Positions 32,686 through 40,638 of a stretch of 64,000 nt of DNA are shown piece after piece. Below the pieces are notes generated by a model. The model was not told where the DNA came from. It saw only the letters and a program-made list of their open reading frames with translations, and did not search any database. Origin of the DNA: Anoxybacillus sp050480245 (GTDB taxonomy: Bacteria > Bacillota > Bacilli > Bacillales > Anoxybacillaceae). The stretch lies in NCBI GenBank assembly GCA_050480245.1, contig JBCNEQ010000063.1; one strand, 5' to 3'. How positions within the stretch are numbered: the first letter of the stretch is position 1; every line of letters starts with the position of its first letter. A program made the translations under genes and the position numbers.

Positions 32686-33483
32686 TTGGAAAGACCGATT
32701 GGAGTTATTGATTCAGGTGTTGGTGGATTAACAGTTGCACGAGAAATCATGCGTCAGTTACCGAAAGAACAAATTGTATATTTAGGAGATACGGCACGCT
32801 GCCCGTATGGCCCAAGACCTCGGGAAGAAATTCGACAGTTTACATGGGAAATGACGAACTATTTACTTGGCTATGACATGAAAATGCTCGTCATTGCATG
32901 TAACACGGCAACGGCCGTCGCCCTAGAAGAAATTCGTGATACGCTCAACATCCCGGTCATTGGCGTCGTTCATCCTGGCGCGCGTACGGCGTTAAAAATT
33001 ACAAAAAACTATCATATCGGTGTCATCGGCACGATCGGAACCGTAAAAAGCAGGGCGTACGAACAAGCATTGAAATCCATTAATAGCGACGTGATCGTGG
33101 AAAGTTTAGCTTGCCCGAAGTTCGTCCCTTTAGTCGAAAGTGGACAGTTTGAAGGAGAAGAAGCAAAACAAATTGTTGCCGAATCGCTTGCACCGCTAAA
33201 AAATCGGCCGATTGATACGCTCATTTTAGGATGTACACACTATCCGCTCTTAAGCCCGCTTATTCAACAATATATGGGAGGGCATGTGGAACTCATTTGT
33301 TCTGGTGATGAAACGGCGCGGGAAGTGAGCACGATTTTACATCATAGCGGTTTGCTTTATACGGGGAATAAACGCCGAGAGCATATATTTTTCACCACTG
33401 GACCGAAAGAAACGTTTCAACAAATTGCTTCGAAATGGTTCGGTCACCCTATTGAACATGTCGAAACGATTCGATTATCTTAA
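32686..33483 (+). CDS. racE: Glutamate racemase
   Basis: A 265-residue glutamate racemase that makes D-glutamate for peptidoglycan and poly-gamma-glutamate. Catalytic cysteines lie in VIACNTATAVA (about residues 70-80) and LGCTHYPLL (about 182-190); IDSGVGGLTVA is the N-terminal signature. TTG 32686 is chosen because GAGGCG lies 9 bases upstream and homologues begin LERPIGVIDSG; the frame is open back to an ATG at 32647. The B. subtilis neighbour ysmB (MarR family) is missing between racE and gerM here. Confidence 0.94.
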   Translation: MERPIGVIDSGVGGLTVAREIMRQLPKEQIVYLGDTARCPYGPRPREEIRQFTWEMTNYLLGYDMKMLVIACNTATAVALEEIRDTLNIPVIGVVHPGARTALKITKNYHIGVIGTIGTVKSRAYEQALKSINSDVIVESLACPKFVPLVESGQFEGEEAKQIVAESLAPLKNRPIDTLILGCTHYPLLSPLIQQYMGGHVELICSGDETAREVSTILHHSGLLYTGNKRREHIFFTTGPKETFQQIASKWFGHPIEHVETIRLS

Positions 33484-33514
33484 AAATCCTTCGCATATGC
33501 CGAAGGATTTTTTT
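33482..33514 (+). terminator. Rho-independent terminator after racE
   Basis: AAAAATCCTTCG (33482-33493) pairs with CGAAGGATTTTT around CATATGC; a run of seven T closes it. Confidence 0.9.
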
Positions 33515-33575
33515 GTTCTATTTTTTCGGACGGCCCGTATACATAGTAGTACAAACCGTGTGAGGAGGGGAGTCC

Positions 33576-34637
33576 ATGCGCCATGTATGGGTCATTGTGA
33601 CAATGTTTATATTTATGTTATCAGGATGTGGGCTGCTTGGAGGTGAAAAAGCGACAAAGGAGATTGATCCACCGAAAGATGTGACGTATGTAGAGAATGG
33701 ACAGTCATTACAAGAAAAAGCAGCAGAAACGGAAAAAGCGACAGAAACGGAAAAAGCGACAGAAACGGTTCAACGGGAATTGTATTTAATTGATAAAAAC
33801 GGTTTTGTCGTTCCACAAACGTTTGCCTTGCCAAAAACGGACGCAGCTGCAAAACAAGTGCTCGAATATTTAGTAGAAAACGGTCCGATTTCAGAGTTGC
33901 TTCCGAACGGATTTCGTGCTGTTCTTCCTGCTGATACACAAGTATTAAGTGTTAACTTAAAACAAGACGGCACGCTTGTTATTGATTTTTCGAAAGAATT
34001 TGCGAATTATCGTCCAGAAGATGAAAAGCGCATTTTACAAGCGATCACATGGACAGTGACGCAATTTGATAATGTGAAACGTGTAAAAATTCGTATGAAC
34101 GGCCACGATCAAAACGTTATGCCGATCAATGGAATGCCAATTAGCGAAGAACTAAGCAGAGATGACGGAATTAACATTGAAACAAACGGCGTTGTCGATA
34201 TTACGAATACACATCCTGTCATTGTCTACTTTTTAGCGCAAGAAGGTGAGCAAACGTATTATGTGCCGGTAACAAGACGCGTACCGAATAGCGAGCAAGA
34301 TGAGTTAGCTGCAGTTGTGAAGGAACTTATTAAAGGGCCAAGTTACGGTTCTGGATTGTTAAGCGATTTTCAAGCAGATGCGAAATTGTTAGAAGCGCCA
34401 AAATATGAAAACGGAAAAGTAACGTTAAACTTTAACGAAGCAATTTACGGCAGCGTTGAGAAAAATGTTGTATCGACACATGTCCTTAATTGTTTAGTCT
34501 TGTCATTAACAGAACAGCCAGGTGTGGAAAGCGTCGCAATTACAGTCAACGGAAAGGCAGAATTAGTTGATGAAAGTGGAAAACCGTTGTCAGAACCGGT
34601 AACAAGACCGCAAAATGTGAACACAGGTAGTTTTTGA
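33576..34637 (+). CDS. gerM: Germination/sporulation lipoprotein GerM
   Basis: A 353-residue lipoprotein with lipobox LSGC (residues 15-18), a linker of ETEKAT repeats (about 50-64) and two GerMN domains (about 70-190 and 215-335), each with the VLEYLVENGPISELLP or VVKELIKGPSYGSGLL core. In sporulating bacilli GerM works in the channel between mother cell and forespore and is needed for germination. AGGAGGGG precedes ATG. GerMN domains form rings in the SpoIIIA-Q channel. Confidence 0.9.
   Translation: MRHVWVIVTMFIFMLSGCGLLGGEKATKEIDPPKDVTYVENGQSLQEKAAETEKATETEKATETVQRELYLIDKNGFVVPQTFALPKTDAAAKQVLEYLVENGPISELLPNGFRAVLPADTQVLSVNLKQDGTLVIDFSKEFANYRPEDEKRILQAITWTVTQFDNVKRVKIRMNGHDQNVMPINGMPISEELSRDDGINIETNGVVDITNTHPVIVYFLAQEGEQTYYVPVTRRVPNSEQDELAAVVKELIKGPSYGSGLLSDFQADAKLLEAPKYENGKVTLNFNEAIYGSVEKNVVSTHVLNCLVLSLTEQPGVESVAITVNGKAELVDESGKPLSEPVTRPQNVNTGSF
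33726..33768 (+). repeat. 18-bp direct repeat in gerM linker
   Basis: GAAACGGAAAAAGCGACA occurs twice in exact tandem (33726-33743, 33744-33761), then a 7-base part copy; it codes for ETEKAT units. Such exact short repeats can vary in number between strains. Confidence 0.85.
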
Positions 34638-34662
34638 AACCAATTTTTTGCTATACTATATA
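34634..34662 (+). promoter_or_regulatory. SigA-like promoter of rph operon
   Basis: TTGAAA (34634-34639), 17-base spacer, TATATA (34657-34662). It overlaps the gerM stop codon. Confidence 0.55.
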
Positions 34663-34676
34663 AAGATTCATCGTCG

Positions 34677-34697
34677 AGAGGCAGCATTCCTGCCTCT
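34677..34697 (+). terminator. Hairpin between gerM and rph
   Basis: AGAGGCA (34677-34683) and TGCCTCT (34691-34697) pair around a 7-base loop and are followed by TATTTCG. Placed downstream of the promoter at 34634, it may act as terminator for gerM or lie in the rph leader. Confidence 0.5.
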
Positions 34698-34730
34698 TAT
34701 TTCGTGAACATATATTGAGGAGGATTTTGT

Positions 34731-35498
34731 GTGAGAGTAGATGGTAGAACAAATGACGAACTTCGTCCCGTACATATTGAACCGAACTATTTAAAACATC
34801 CGGAAGGGTCTGTGCTTATTTCGATTGGCGATACAAAAGTCATTTGTACAGCAAGCATCGAAGATAAAGTCCCACCGTTTATGCGTGGAGGTGGGAAAGG
34901 ATGGATTACTGCCGAGTATGCGATGATTCCGCGTGCGACAGAGCAACGAAATATTCGCGAAGCAAGTAAAGGGAAGTTGTCAGGGAGAACGATGGAAATT
35001 CAACGGTTAATTGGCCGCGTACTTCGTTCTGTTGTTGATTTACAAAAATTAGGAGAAAAAACAATTTGGATTGATTGTGATGTCATTCAAGCAGATGGCG
35101 GAACGCGCACAGCGTCGATTACAGGGGCATTTGTCGCCATGACGTTGGCGCTCGGAAAAATGGTCGAAGAAAAGAAATTGCCTGCACTTCCGATTACAGA
35201 TTTTTTAGCTGCCACATCTGTTGGCATTGATGAAGAACATGGTATTATTTTGGATTTAAACTATATTGAAGATTCAAAAGCACAAGTCGACATGAATATT
35301 GTAATGACGGGATCGGGACGTTTTGTCGAAATTCAAGGAACAGGGGAAGAAGCGACGTTTTCATATGAGCAACTGCTCGATTTATTAACGGTTGCTGAAA
35401 AAGGTATTCACGAACTTATCGCTCGGCAAAAAGAGGCACTCGGTTCTCTTGCGGGACAAATTATGCAACATGGTTCGGAAGGGGAAGAAGCGAAATGA
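34731..35498 (+). CDS. rph: Ribonuclease PH
   Basis: A 255-residue phosphorolytic 3'-5' exoribonuclease that trims tRNA 3' ends. VDGRTNDELRPV at the N-terminus, GGGKGWITAEYAMIPRAT and GRTMEIQRLIGRVLRSVVD (phosphate and RNA-binding arginines) and the DCDVIQADGGTRTASITGA segment (shortened) are family marks. GTG start with GAGGAGG upstream. Its stop overlaps the next start (ATGA), forming a three-gene unit with ysnA and ysnB. Confidence 0.95.
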   Translation: MRVDGRTNDELRPVHIEPNYLKHPEGSVLISIGDTKVICTASIEDKVPPFMRGGGKGWITAEYAMIPRATEQRNIREASKGKLSGRTMEIQRLIGRVLRSVVDLQKLGEKTIWIDCDVIQADGGTRTASITGAFVAMTLALGKMVEEKKLPALPITDFLAATSVGIDEEHGIILDLNYIEDSKAQVDMNIVMTGSGRFVEIQGTGEEATFSYEQLLDLLTVAEKGIHELIARQKEALGSLAGQIMQHGSEGEEAK

Positions 35499-36106
35499 AA
35501 CGAATAATCATTGCCACCAAAAACAAAGGGAAAGTAGCAGAATTTCAGCAATTGTTTTCAAAAAAAGGGATCGATGTGCTCTCCCTCCTTGCCTATGATG
35601 ACATACCAGATGTCGAAGAAACGGGAACGACGTTTGCAGAAAATGCTATATTAAAAGCAACGACTATAGCGAACATGCTTCATGAAACGGTCATTGCAGA
35701 TGATTCTGGCTTAATCGTTGATGCGTTAAACGGTGAGCCAGGCGTATACTCGGCTCGCTACGCGGGCGAAGGAAAAAACGATCAAGCAAATATCGAAAAA
35801 GTGCTTAAAAAACTGCAAGGCGTGCCTTTTGAACAACGAACCGCCCGTTTTCATTGTACGCTCGCTGTTGCCAAACCAAACGGAGATGTGACGACAGTAG
35901 ATGGCGTATGTGAAGGATATATAACAGAAGAACCAGTTGGTGAAAACGGTTTTGGGTACGATCCGATTTTTTTTGTTCCTGAAAAACAACGGACAATGGC
36001 CCAATTAACAAAAGAGGAGAAAAACGAAATAAGCCATCGGGCAAAAGCGTTACAGCATCTTTTACATATATGGGACAAGCTGTTTGAAAAGGGGAATGAG
36101 TCGTGA
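35495..36106 (+). CDS. XTP/dITP diphosphatase (RdgB/HAM1 family, YsnA)
   Basis: A 203-residue house-cleaning pyrophosphatase that hydrolyses non-canonical purine triphosphates. The N-terminal ATKNKGKVAEFQQLF binds the triphosphate; ADDSGLIVDALNGEPGVYSARYAG (shortened) and GYDPIFFVPEKQRTMAQLT, then EKNEISHRAKAL, are the family core. It is translationally coupled to rph on one side and to the phosphoesterase gene on the other. Confidence 0.94.
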   Translation: MKRIIIATKNKGKVAEFQQLFSKKGIDVLSLLAYDDIPDVEETGTTFAENAILKATTIANMLHETVIADDSGLIVDALNGEPGVYSARYAGEGKNDQANIEKVLKKLQGVPFEQRTARFHCTLAVAKPNGDVTTVDGVCEGYITEEPVGENGFGYDPIFFVPEKQRTMAQLTKEEKNEISHRAKALQHLLHIWDKLFEKGNES

Positions 36107-36615
36107 ACGTATTGATTATAAGCGATAGCCACGGATTGACAAACGAATTACAAACGATTGTTTCACGCCATAAACAACATGTTGATGCAATTATTCATTG
36201 CGGTGACTCAGAGTTAACAAGCGACCATGAAGCGTTGCAAGGCATGTTTGTTGTGCGGGGAAATTGCGACTACGAGCAGCGTTTCCCGACCGATCTTGTT
36301 GAAGAAATCAAAGGCGTTCGCTTTCTCGTTACACACGGTCACTTATATAACGTCAAAATGACACTTATGAACGTATATTATAAAGCGAAAGAAGTCGGAG
36401 CGCGCATCGTCTGCTTCGGTCACTCACACATTGCAGGATGCGAACAAATCGATGACGTCCTTTTCATCAATCCAGGAAGCATTTATTTGCCGCGCATGCG
36501 CCGTGATAAAACATACGCCATGCTGCACATAGATGAAAAAAACATAACCGTACATTTTTACAACATCGACGGTCAACTGCTTCATGACTTAACGAACACA
36601 TATACAGCGCAATAG
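36103..36615 (+). CDS. YfcE/MJ0936 family metallophosphoesterase (YsnB)
   Basis: A 170-residue calcineurin-like phosphoesterase. Metal-binding motifs are IISDSHG (residues about 4-10), IIHCGDSE (about 31-38), VRGNCD, THGHLYNV and CFGHSHIAG. Family members act on small phosphodiesters; the physiological substrate is unknown. GTG start overlapping the end of ysnA by 4 bases. Confidence 0.88.
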   Translation: MNVLIISDSHGLTNELQTIVSRHKQHVDAIIHCGDSELTSDHEALQGMFVVRGNCDYEQRFPTDLVEEIKGVRFLVTHGHLYNVKMTLMNVYYKAKEVGARIVCFGHSHIAGCEQIDDVLFINPGSIYLPRMRRDKTYAMLHIDEKNITVHFYNIDGQLLHDLTNTYTAQ

Positions 36616-36654
36616 GGGGCAAGAAAATTCCACTGCCCCTATTGACTTTTTTTA
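36611..36654 (+). terminator. Terminator after ysnB
   Basis: AATAGGGG (36611-36618) and CCCCTATT (36636-36643) pair around a 17-base loop, followed closely by a run of seven T. The T-run overlaps the tRNA promoter. Confidence 0.65.
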
Positions 36655-36669
36655 TAAACATCATTACAA
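36642..36669 (+). promoter_or_regulatory. Promoter of tRNA-Arg
   Basis: TTGACT (36642-36647), 16-base spacer, TACAAT (36664-36669), 26 bases before the tRNA 5' end. Confidence 0.65.
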
Positions 36670-36695
36670 TAACAATTGTCCAAACCACGACAGTA

Positions 36696-36770
<75 letters not shown>

Positions 36771-36780
36771 CTAAAATAGT

Positions 36781-36811
36781 CCTCTTGCGTAGGCAAGAGG
36801 ATTTTTATTTT
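36781..36811 (+). terminator. Terminator after tRNA-Arg (copy 1)
   Basis: CCTCTTGC (36781-36788) pairs exactly with GCAAGAGG (36793-36800) around GTAG, followed by ATTTTTATTTT. A near-identical copy lies at 36896. Confidence 0.88.
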
Positions 36812-36890
36812 GCCCACCTTTTATCGCTCAGTTAGATAGAGTACGTCTGATTCAACTTCATCGAATAAACATCAGCGTACCCACGCGCTA
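36811..36890 (+). pseudogene. Decayed tRNA gene copy
   Basis: GCTCAGTTAGATAGAGT (36826-36842) is a clear D-arm with GCTC/GAGT stem, followed by ACGTCTGATTC, like an anticodon arm 5' half, but no anticodon loop, T-arm (TTCGANTC) or acceptor pair can be formed. CGCTAACAAA before the second terminator matches CGCTAAAATA after the intact tRNA. A tRNA-plus-terminator duplication that has degenerated is the simplest explanation. Confidence 0.5.
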
Positions 36891-36895
36891 ACAAA

Positions 36896-36923
36896 CCTCT
36901 TGCATAGGCAAGGGGCTTTTTTT
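36896..36923 (+). terminator. Terminator (copy 2 of duplicated element)
   Basis: CCTCTTGC (36896-36903) and GCAAGGGG (36908-36915) pair around ATAG, followed by CTTTTTTT. It differs from copy 1 at only a few bases. Confidence 0.82.
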
Positions 36924-37040
36924 GGTCAAAAAATGTTCAAAATTTTTTATACCCTCTCTTTTTCTTGATATATCAATTATGTAAGCGGATACAAGACATT
37001 CTAACTAATCTAAATAATCAAAAAATTCAATGAAATGGTA

Positions 37041-37069
37041 TTGACTGTTTGGATAAATGAGCGTATGAT
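37041..37069 (+). promoter_or_regulatory. SigA promoter of ilvE and the ilv-leu operon
   Basis: TTGACT (37041-37046), 17-base spacer, TATGAT (37064-37069). AATTTTCAAGTAAAT right after the -10 resembles the CodY consensus AATTTTCWGAAAATT with several mismatches, so CodY control is only a possibility. The gap 36924-37040 is AT-rich and shows no gene. Confidence 0.65.
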
Positions 37070-37148
37070 AATTTTCAAGTAAATCTAACAAAAGTCGCGA
37101 TCAAAATAAGAAGCAAAAGACGGCGAACAGGGGAAGAGGGGAAAAACA

Positions 37149-38051
37149 TTGAGTGAACAGTGGATTTTTCTAAACGATGAATTTGTTACAAAAGAAAATG
37201 CAAAAATCTCGGTATATGATCACGGTTTTCTTTATGGGGATGGGGTGTTTGAGGGCATTCGCGTGTACAGTGGCAACGTGTTTCGAATGAAAGAACATAT
37301 TGACCGCTTATACAATTCAGCGAAATCCATTTTATTAAACATTCCGTACACAAAAGAAGAATTAACAAATATTATCGTTCAGACGGTGCAAAAAAACGGC
37401 TTTGAAGATGCTTATATTCGCGTCGTTGTATCGCGCGGGGTTGGCGACCTTGGACTTGATCCATACAAATGCCCGAAGCCGCAAGTTGTTGTCATCGTTG
37501 AACCGTTAGCAATCTTCCCAAAACATTTATATGAAACGGGCATCGAAGTGATCACCGTAGCAACAAGACGAAACCGTCCAGATGTATTAAGTCCAAAAGT
37601 AAAATCATTAAACTACTTAAACAACGTATTAGTGCGAATTGAAGCACATTTAGCAAACGTCAGCGAAGCGCTCATGCTCAACGATCAAGGATATGTCGCT
37701 GAAGGCTCAGCAGATAACGTATTTATCGTCAAAAACGGCGTGCTATATACACCACCAGGATATGTCGGGGCGCTAGAAGGAATTACGCGCGATGCGATCA
37801 TCGACATCGCTAAAGATCTCGGCTATGTCGTCAAAGAAGAGCCGTTTACTCGTCACGATGTGTACACAGCAGATGAAGTGTTTTTAACGGGAACCGCAGC
37901 TGAAGTCATTGCGGTCGTCAAAGTCGATGGCCGTGTCATTGGAGACGGTGTACCGGGTGAGCATACGAAACGATTGTTAGAAGAGTTTCGCAAACGCGTT
38001 GTTTCTGAAGGCGTAAAAGTATATGCTACACAAAACGTTAATGCAAGATAA
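37149..38051 (+). CDS. ilvE: Branched-chain amino acid aminotransferase
   Basis: A 300-residue fold-type IV PLP aminotransferase, converting the 2-keto acids of leucine, isoleucine and valine to the amino acids. VYDHGFLYGDGVFEGIRVY (residues about 22-40), SPKVKSLNYLNNVL with the PLP lysine (about 152-165), and AEGSADNVFIV and LTGTAAEVIAVVKVDGR are family marks. The TTG start has GGGGAAAAA upstream. It is first in the operon and lies upstream of the T-box, so it escapes that control. Confidence 0.93.
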   Translation: MSEQWIFLNDEFVTKENAKISVYDHGFLYGDGVFEGIRVYSGNVFRMKEHIDRLYNSAKSILLNIPYTKEELTNIIVQTVQKNGFEDAYIRVVVSRGVGDLGLDPYKCPKPQVVVIVEPLAIFPKHLYETGIEVITVATRRNRPDVLSPKVKSLNYLNNVLVRIEAHLANVSEALMLNDQGYVAEGSADNVFIVKNGVLYTPPGYVGALEGITRDAIIDIAKDLGYVVKEEPFTRHDVYTADEVFLTGTAAEVIAVVKVDGRVIGDGVPGEHTKRLLEEFRKRVVSEGVKVYATQNVNAR

Positions 38052-38059
38052 CAAATAAA

Positions 38060-38365
38060 TAAAGAAAAAGCGTTGAAGAGGATAAGTAGCTAGCGGGTTT
38101 GGCATCTCCAGAGAGCCGGGGGAGCTGGAAACCGGTGGTGTCTCCGTTAGTGAACTCCCCTCGGAGCGCCGTCCTGAACGATTGACTCTAGTAGGGGCGG
38201 ACGGGTGCACGTCACTCGTTATTAAAACGAGCGCTGCGACGATGGTCGCGTGCTCCTGAGGTGGCTTTGCCACGAAGAAGGGTGGTACCGCGGGAAGGAT
38301 GCAAGCCTTTTCGCCCCTTTGGTCCACATGGGCCGATGGAGGGGTGAGAAGGCTTTTCTTATTTC
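38060..38365 (+). promoter_or_regulatory. T-box riboswitch, leucine specifier (CUC)
   Basis: A full T-box leader between ilvE and ilvB. The GA-type stem I motif GAGGATAAGTAG begins near 38077; the specifier region TGAACTCCCCTCGGAGC gives CTC at 38155-38157 (Leu). The T-box sequence GGGTGGTACCGCGG (38280-38293) carries the TGGT bulge that pairs with the tRNA 3' end. The terminator stem runs from AAGCCTTTTC to GAGAAGGCTTTTCTT (about 38303-38360). Uncharged tRNA-Leu should allow read-through into ilvB-leuD. Confidence 0.93.
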
Positions 38366-38387
38366 ACATTTTTTTAGGGGTGAAAAA

Positions 38388-40106
38388 ATGGCAGCGAACA
38401 TGAAAGTGAAAGAAAGAGTAGCAAAAAAGCAAACGTTATGTGGAGCGCTCATGTTAATCGAAGCGCTCAAAGCAGAAAATGTCAAAGTCATTTTCGGGTA
38501 TCCAGGAGGTGCTGTATTACCGATTTACGACAAGTTGTATGAGTCAGGTGTGTTTCACGTGCTCACACGTCATGAACAAGGTGCCATTCATGCGGCGGAG
38601 GGATATGCTCGCATTTCTGGAAAGCCCGGTGTCGTCATTGTCACATCAGGGCCAGGTGCGACAAATATCGTGACAGGTTTAACGGACGCGATGATGGATT
38701 CCATTCCGCTCGTCGTCTTTACAGGGCAAGTGGCATCGAGCGTCATCGGTTCAGATGCCTTTCAAGAGGCGGATGTGTTAGGAATTACGATGCCAATTAC
38801 GAAACATAGTTACCAAGTACGCGACGTACGAGAGCTGCCAAAAATTATTAAAGAAGCGTTTCATATTGCAACGACTGGACGTCCGGGCCCTGTATTAATC
38901 GACATTCCAAAAGATATGTCTGTCGCAGAAGCGGAGTTTGACTACGAACAAGAAGTCCAGTTGCCGGGTTATCAGCCGACAACAAAACCGAACCATTTAC
39001 AAATTCGCAAACTTGTCGAGGCAGTTGGCCAAGCGAAACGGCCGGTCATTCTAGCTGGAGCAGGTGTTCTGCATGCGAATGCCCATGAACAGCTAAAACA
39101 ATATGCTGAACAACAACATATTCCCGTGATCCATACGCTTTTGGGACTTGGTGGATTTCCTGCAGACCATCCGCTATTTCTCGGAATGGCAGGAATGCAT
39201 GGAACGTACACAGCGAACATGGCGTTGTATGAATGCGACCTTCTCATCAATATAGGTGCACGATTTGATGACCGAGTGACCGGAAACTTGGCTCATTTTG
39301 CGCCGAAAGCCACAGTCGCTCATATCGACATTGATCCGGCAGAAATTGGGAAAAATGTACCAACAAAAATTCCGATCGTTGGCGATGCGAAAGAAGCGCT
39401 TATTCAATTAATTGAACAAAATGGAAAGCGACCAGATGTATCAGAGTGGCTTAACAAGCTAAATGAATGGAAAAGAGAATATCCGCTTATGTACAAACGC
39501 GAACCGGGCGTACTAAAACCGCAGCGACTCATTGAAATGATTCATGAATATACAAACGGCGAGGCGGTTGTCACGACAGATGTAGGTCAACATCAAATGT
39601 GGGTCGCTCAATATTATAAATTTAAACAGCCGCATCGTTGGGCCACATCAGGCGGACTAGGAACGATGGGATTCGGCCTGCCGGCAGCGATCGGTGCTCA
39701 ATTGGCGCAACCAGAGGCAACGGTCGTATCGATCGTTGGTGACGGTGGATTCCAAATGACGTTGCAAGAGCTATCTGTTATTCAAGAGTTGAATTTGCCG
39801 ATTAAAATCGTCATCGTCAACAATCAAGCGCTCGGTATGGTTCGCCAATGGCAAGAAATTTTTTATGAAAAACGATATTCTCATTCACTCATTCCGAATC
39901 AACCTGATTTTGTACGTTTAGCGGAAGCATATGGCATGAAAGCGATGCGTGCGACAACGGAGGAAGAGGCGGAATGCGTATTGAAAGAAGCATTTGCGAC
40001 GAATGCACCAGTTTTGCTTGATTTTCATGTGCATCCAGGTGAAAACGTATATCCGATGGTTGCGCCAGGAAAAGGACTACATGAGATGGTGGGGGTGAAA
40101 TGGTGA
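38388..40106 (+). CDS. ilvB: Acetolactate synthase large subunit
   Basis: A 572-residue thiamine-diphosphate enzyme that makes acetolactate or acetohydroxybutyrate from pyruvate. IFGYPGGAVLPIYD, TSGPGATNIVTGLTDAMMDS (FAD/ThDP region) and the C-terminal ThDP/Mg motif GDGGFQM with NNQALGMVRQWQ are seen. ATG 38388 with AGGGGTG upstream is used; the open frame reaches back into the T-box. Its last bases overlap the start of ilvN. B. subtilis IlvB has 574 residues. Confidence 0.96.
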   Translation: MAANMKVKERVAKKQTLCGALMLIEALKAENVKVIFGYPGGAVLPIYDKLYESGVFHVLTRHEQGAIHAAEGYARISGKPGVVIVTSGPGATNIVTGLTDAMMDSIPLVVFTGQVASSVIGSDAFQEADVLGITMPITKHSYQVRDVRELPKIIKEAFHIATTGRPGPVLIDIPKDMSVAEAEFDYEQEVQLPGYQPTTKPNHLQIRKLVEAVGQAKRPVILAGAGVLHANAHEQLKQYAEQQHIPVIHTLLGLGGFPADHPLFLGMAGMHGTYTANMALYECDLLINIGARFDDRVTGNLAHFAPKATVAHIDIDPAEIGKNVPTKIPIVGDAKEALIQLIEQNGKRPDVSEWLNKLNEWKREYPLMYKREPGVLKPQRLIEMIHEYTNGEAVVTTDVGQHQMWVAQYYKFKQPHRWATSGGLGTMGFGLPAAIGAQLAQPEATVVSIVGDGGFQMTLQELSVIQELNLPIKIVIVNNQALGMVRQWQEIFYEKRYSHSLIPNQPDFVRLAEAYGMKAMRATTEEEAECVLKEAFATNAPVLLDFHVHPGENVYPMVAPGKGLHEMVGVKW

Positions 40107-40621
40107 AGCGAATTATTACAATGACGGTGAACAACCGCCCGGGCGTATTAAACCGTATTACAGGCTTGTTTACGAAGCGGCATTACAACATTGAAAGCAT
40201 TACAGTTGGGCATACGGAAACAGAAGGCATTTCACGCATGACGTTTGTCGTCAATGTAGATGATGAACGCATTGCTGAACAAATTACGAAACAGTTAAAC
40301 AAGCAAATTGATGTGTTAAAAGTTGTGGATATTACCGATCAAGCAATTATCGTTCGAGAGCTGGCTTTAATTAAAGTGGCGGTCACGCCGGCAACGCGCG
40401 GGGAAATTTATACGCTTATTGAGCCGTTTCGTGCCGCAATTGTCGATGTGGCGCGCGATAGTCTCGTCGTTCAAGTAACAGGGGAGCCAGAAAAAATTGA
40501 TGCGCTCATCGACTTATTAAGGCCATATGGATTAAAGGAAGTTGCAAGAACAGGAACAACGGCGTTTCCGCGCGGTTCGCAACGCGCATCATCAACAAAT
40601 AAGTCACTATTTATTATTTAA
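40100..40621 (+). CDS. ilvN: Acetolactate synthase small (regulatory) subunit
   Basis: A 173-residue ACT-domain subunit giving valine feedback control of acetolactate synthase. RPGVLNRITGLFTKRHYNIE and the C-terminal VQVTGEPEKIDALIDLL are conserved. ATG 40100 is directly followed by GTG 40103; spacing from GGGGG favours GTG (7 bases) and homologues begin MKRIIT, so the real start may be 40103. It overlaps ilvB. It is called ilvH in B. subtilis. Confidence 0.95.
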   Translation: MVKRIITMTVNNRPGVLNRITGLFTKRHYNIESITVGHTETEGISRMTFVVNVDDERIAEQITKQLNKQIDVLKVVDITDQAIIVRELALIKVAVTPATRGEIYTLIEPFRAAIVDVARDSLVVQVTGEPEKIDALIDLLRPYGLKEVARTGTTAFPRGSQRASSTNKSLFII

Positions 40622-40638
40622 AAGGAGAGGATTTTATT

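Noticed and set aside
37069..37084. CodY box after the ilvE promoter
   Set aside because: Only a partial match with several mismatches to AATTTTCWGAAAATT; kept as a remark, not a feature.
38250..38387. N-terminal extension of ilvB into the leader
   Set aside because: The open frame runs through the T-box and its terminator; AGGGGTG precedes ATG 38388, which matches homologues.
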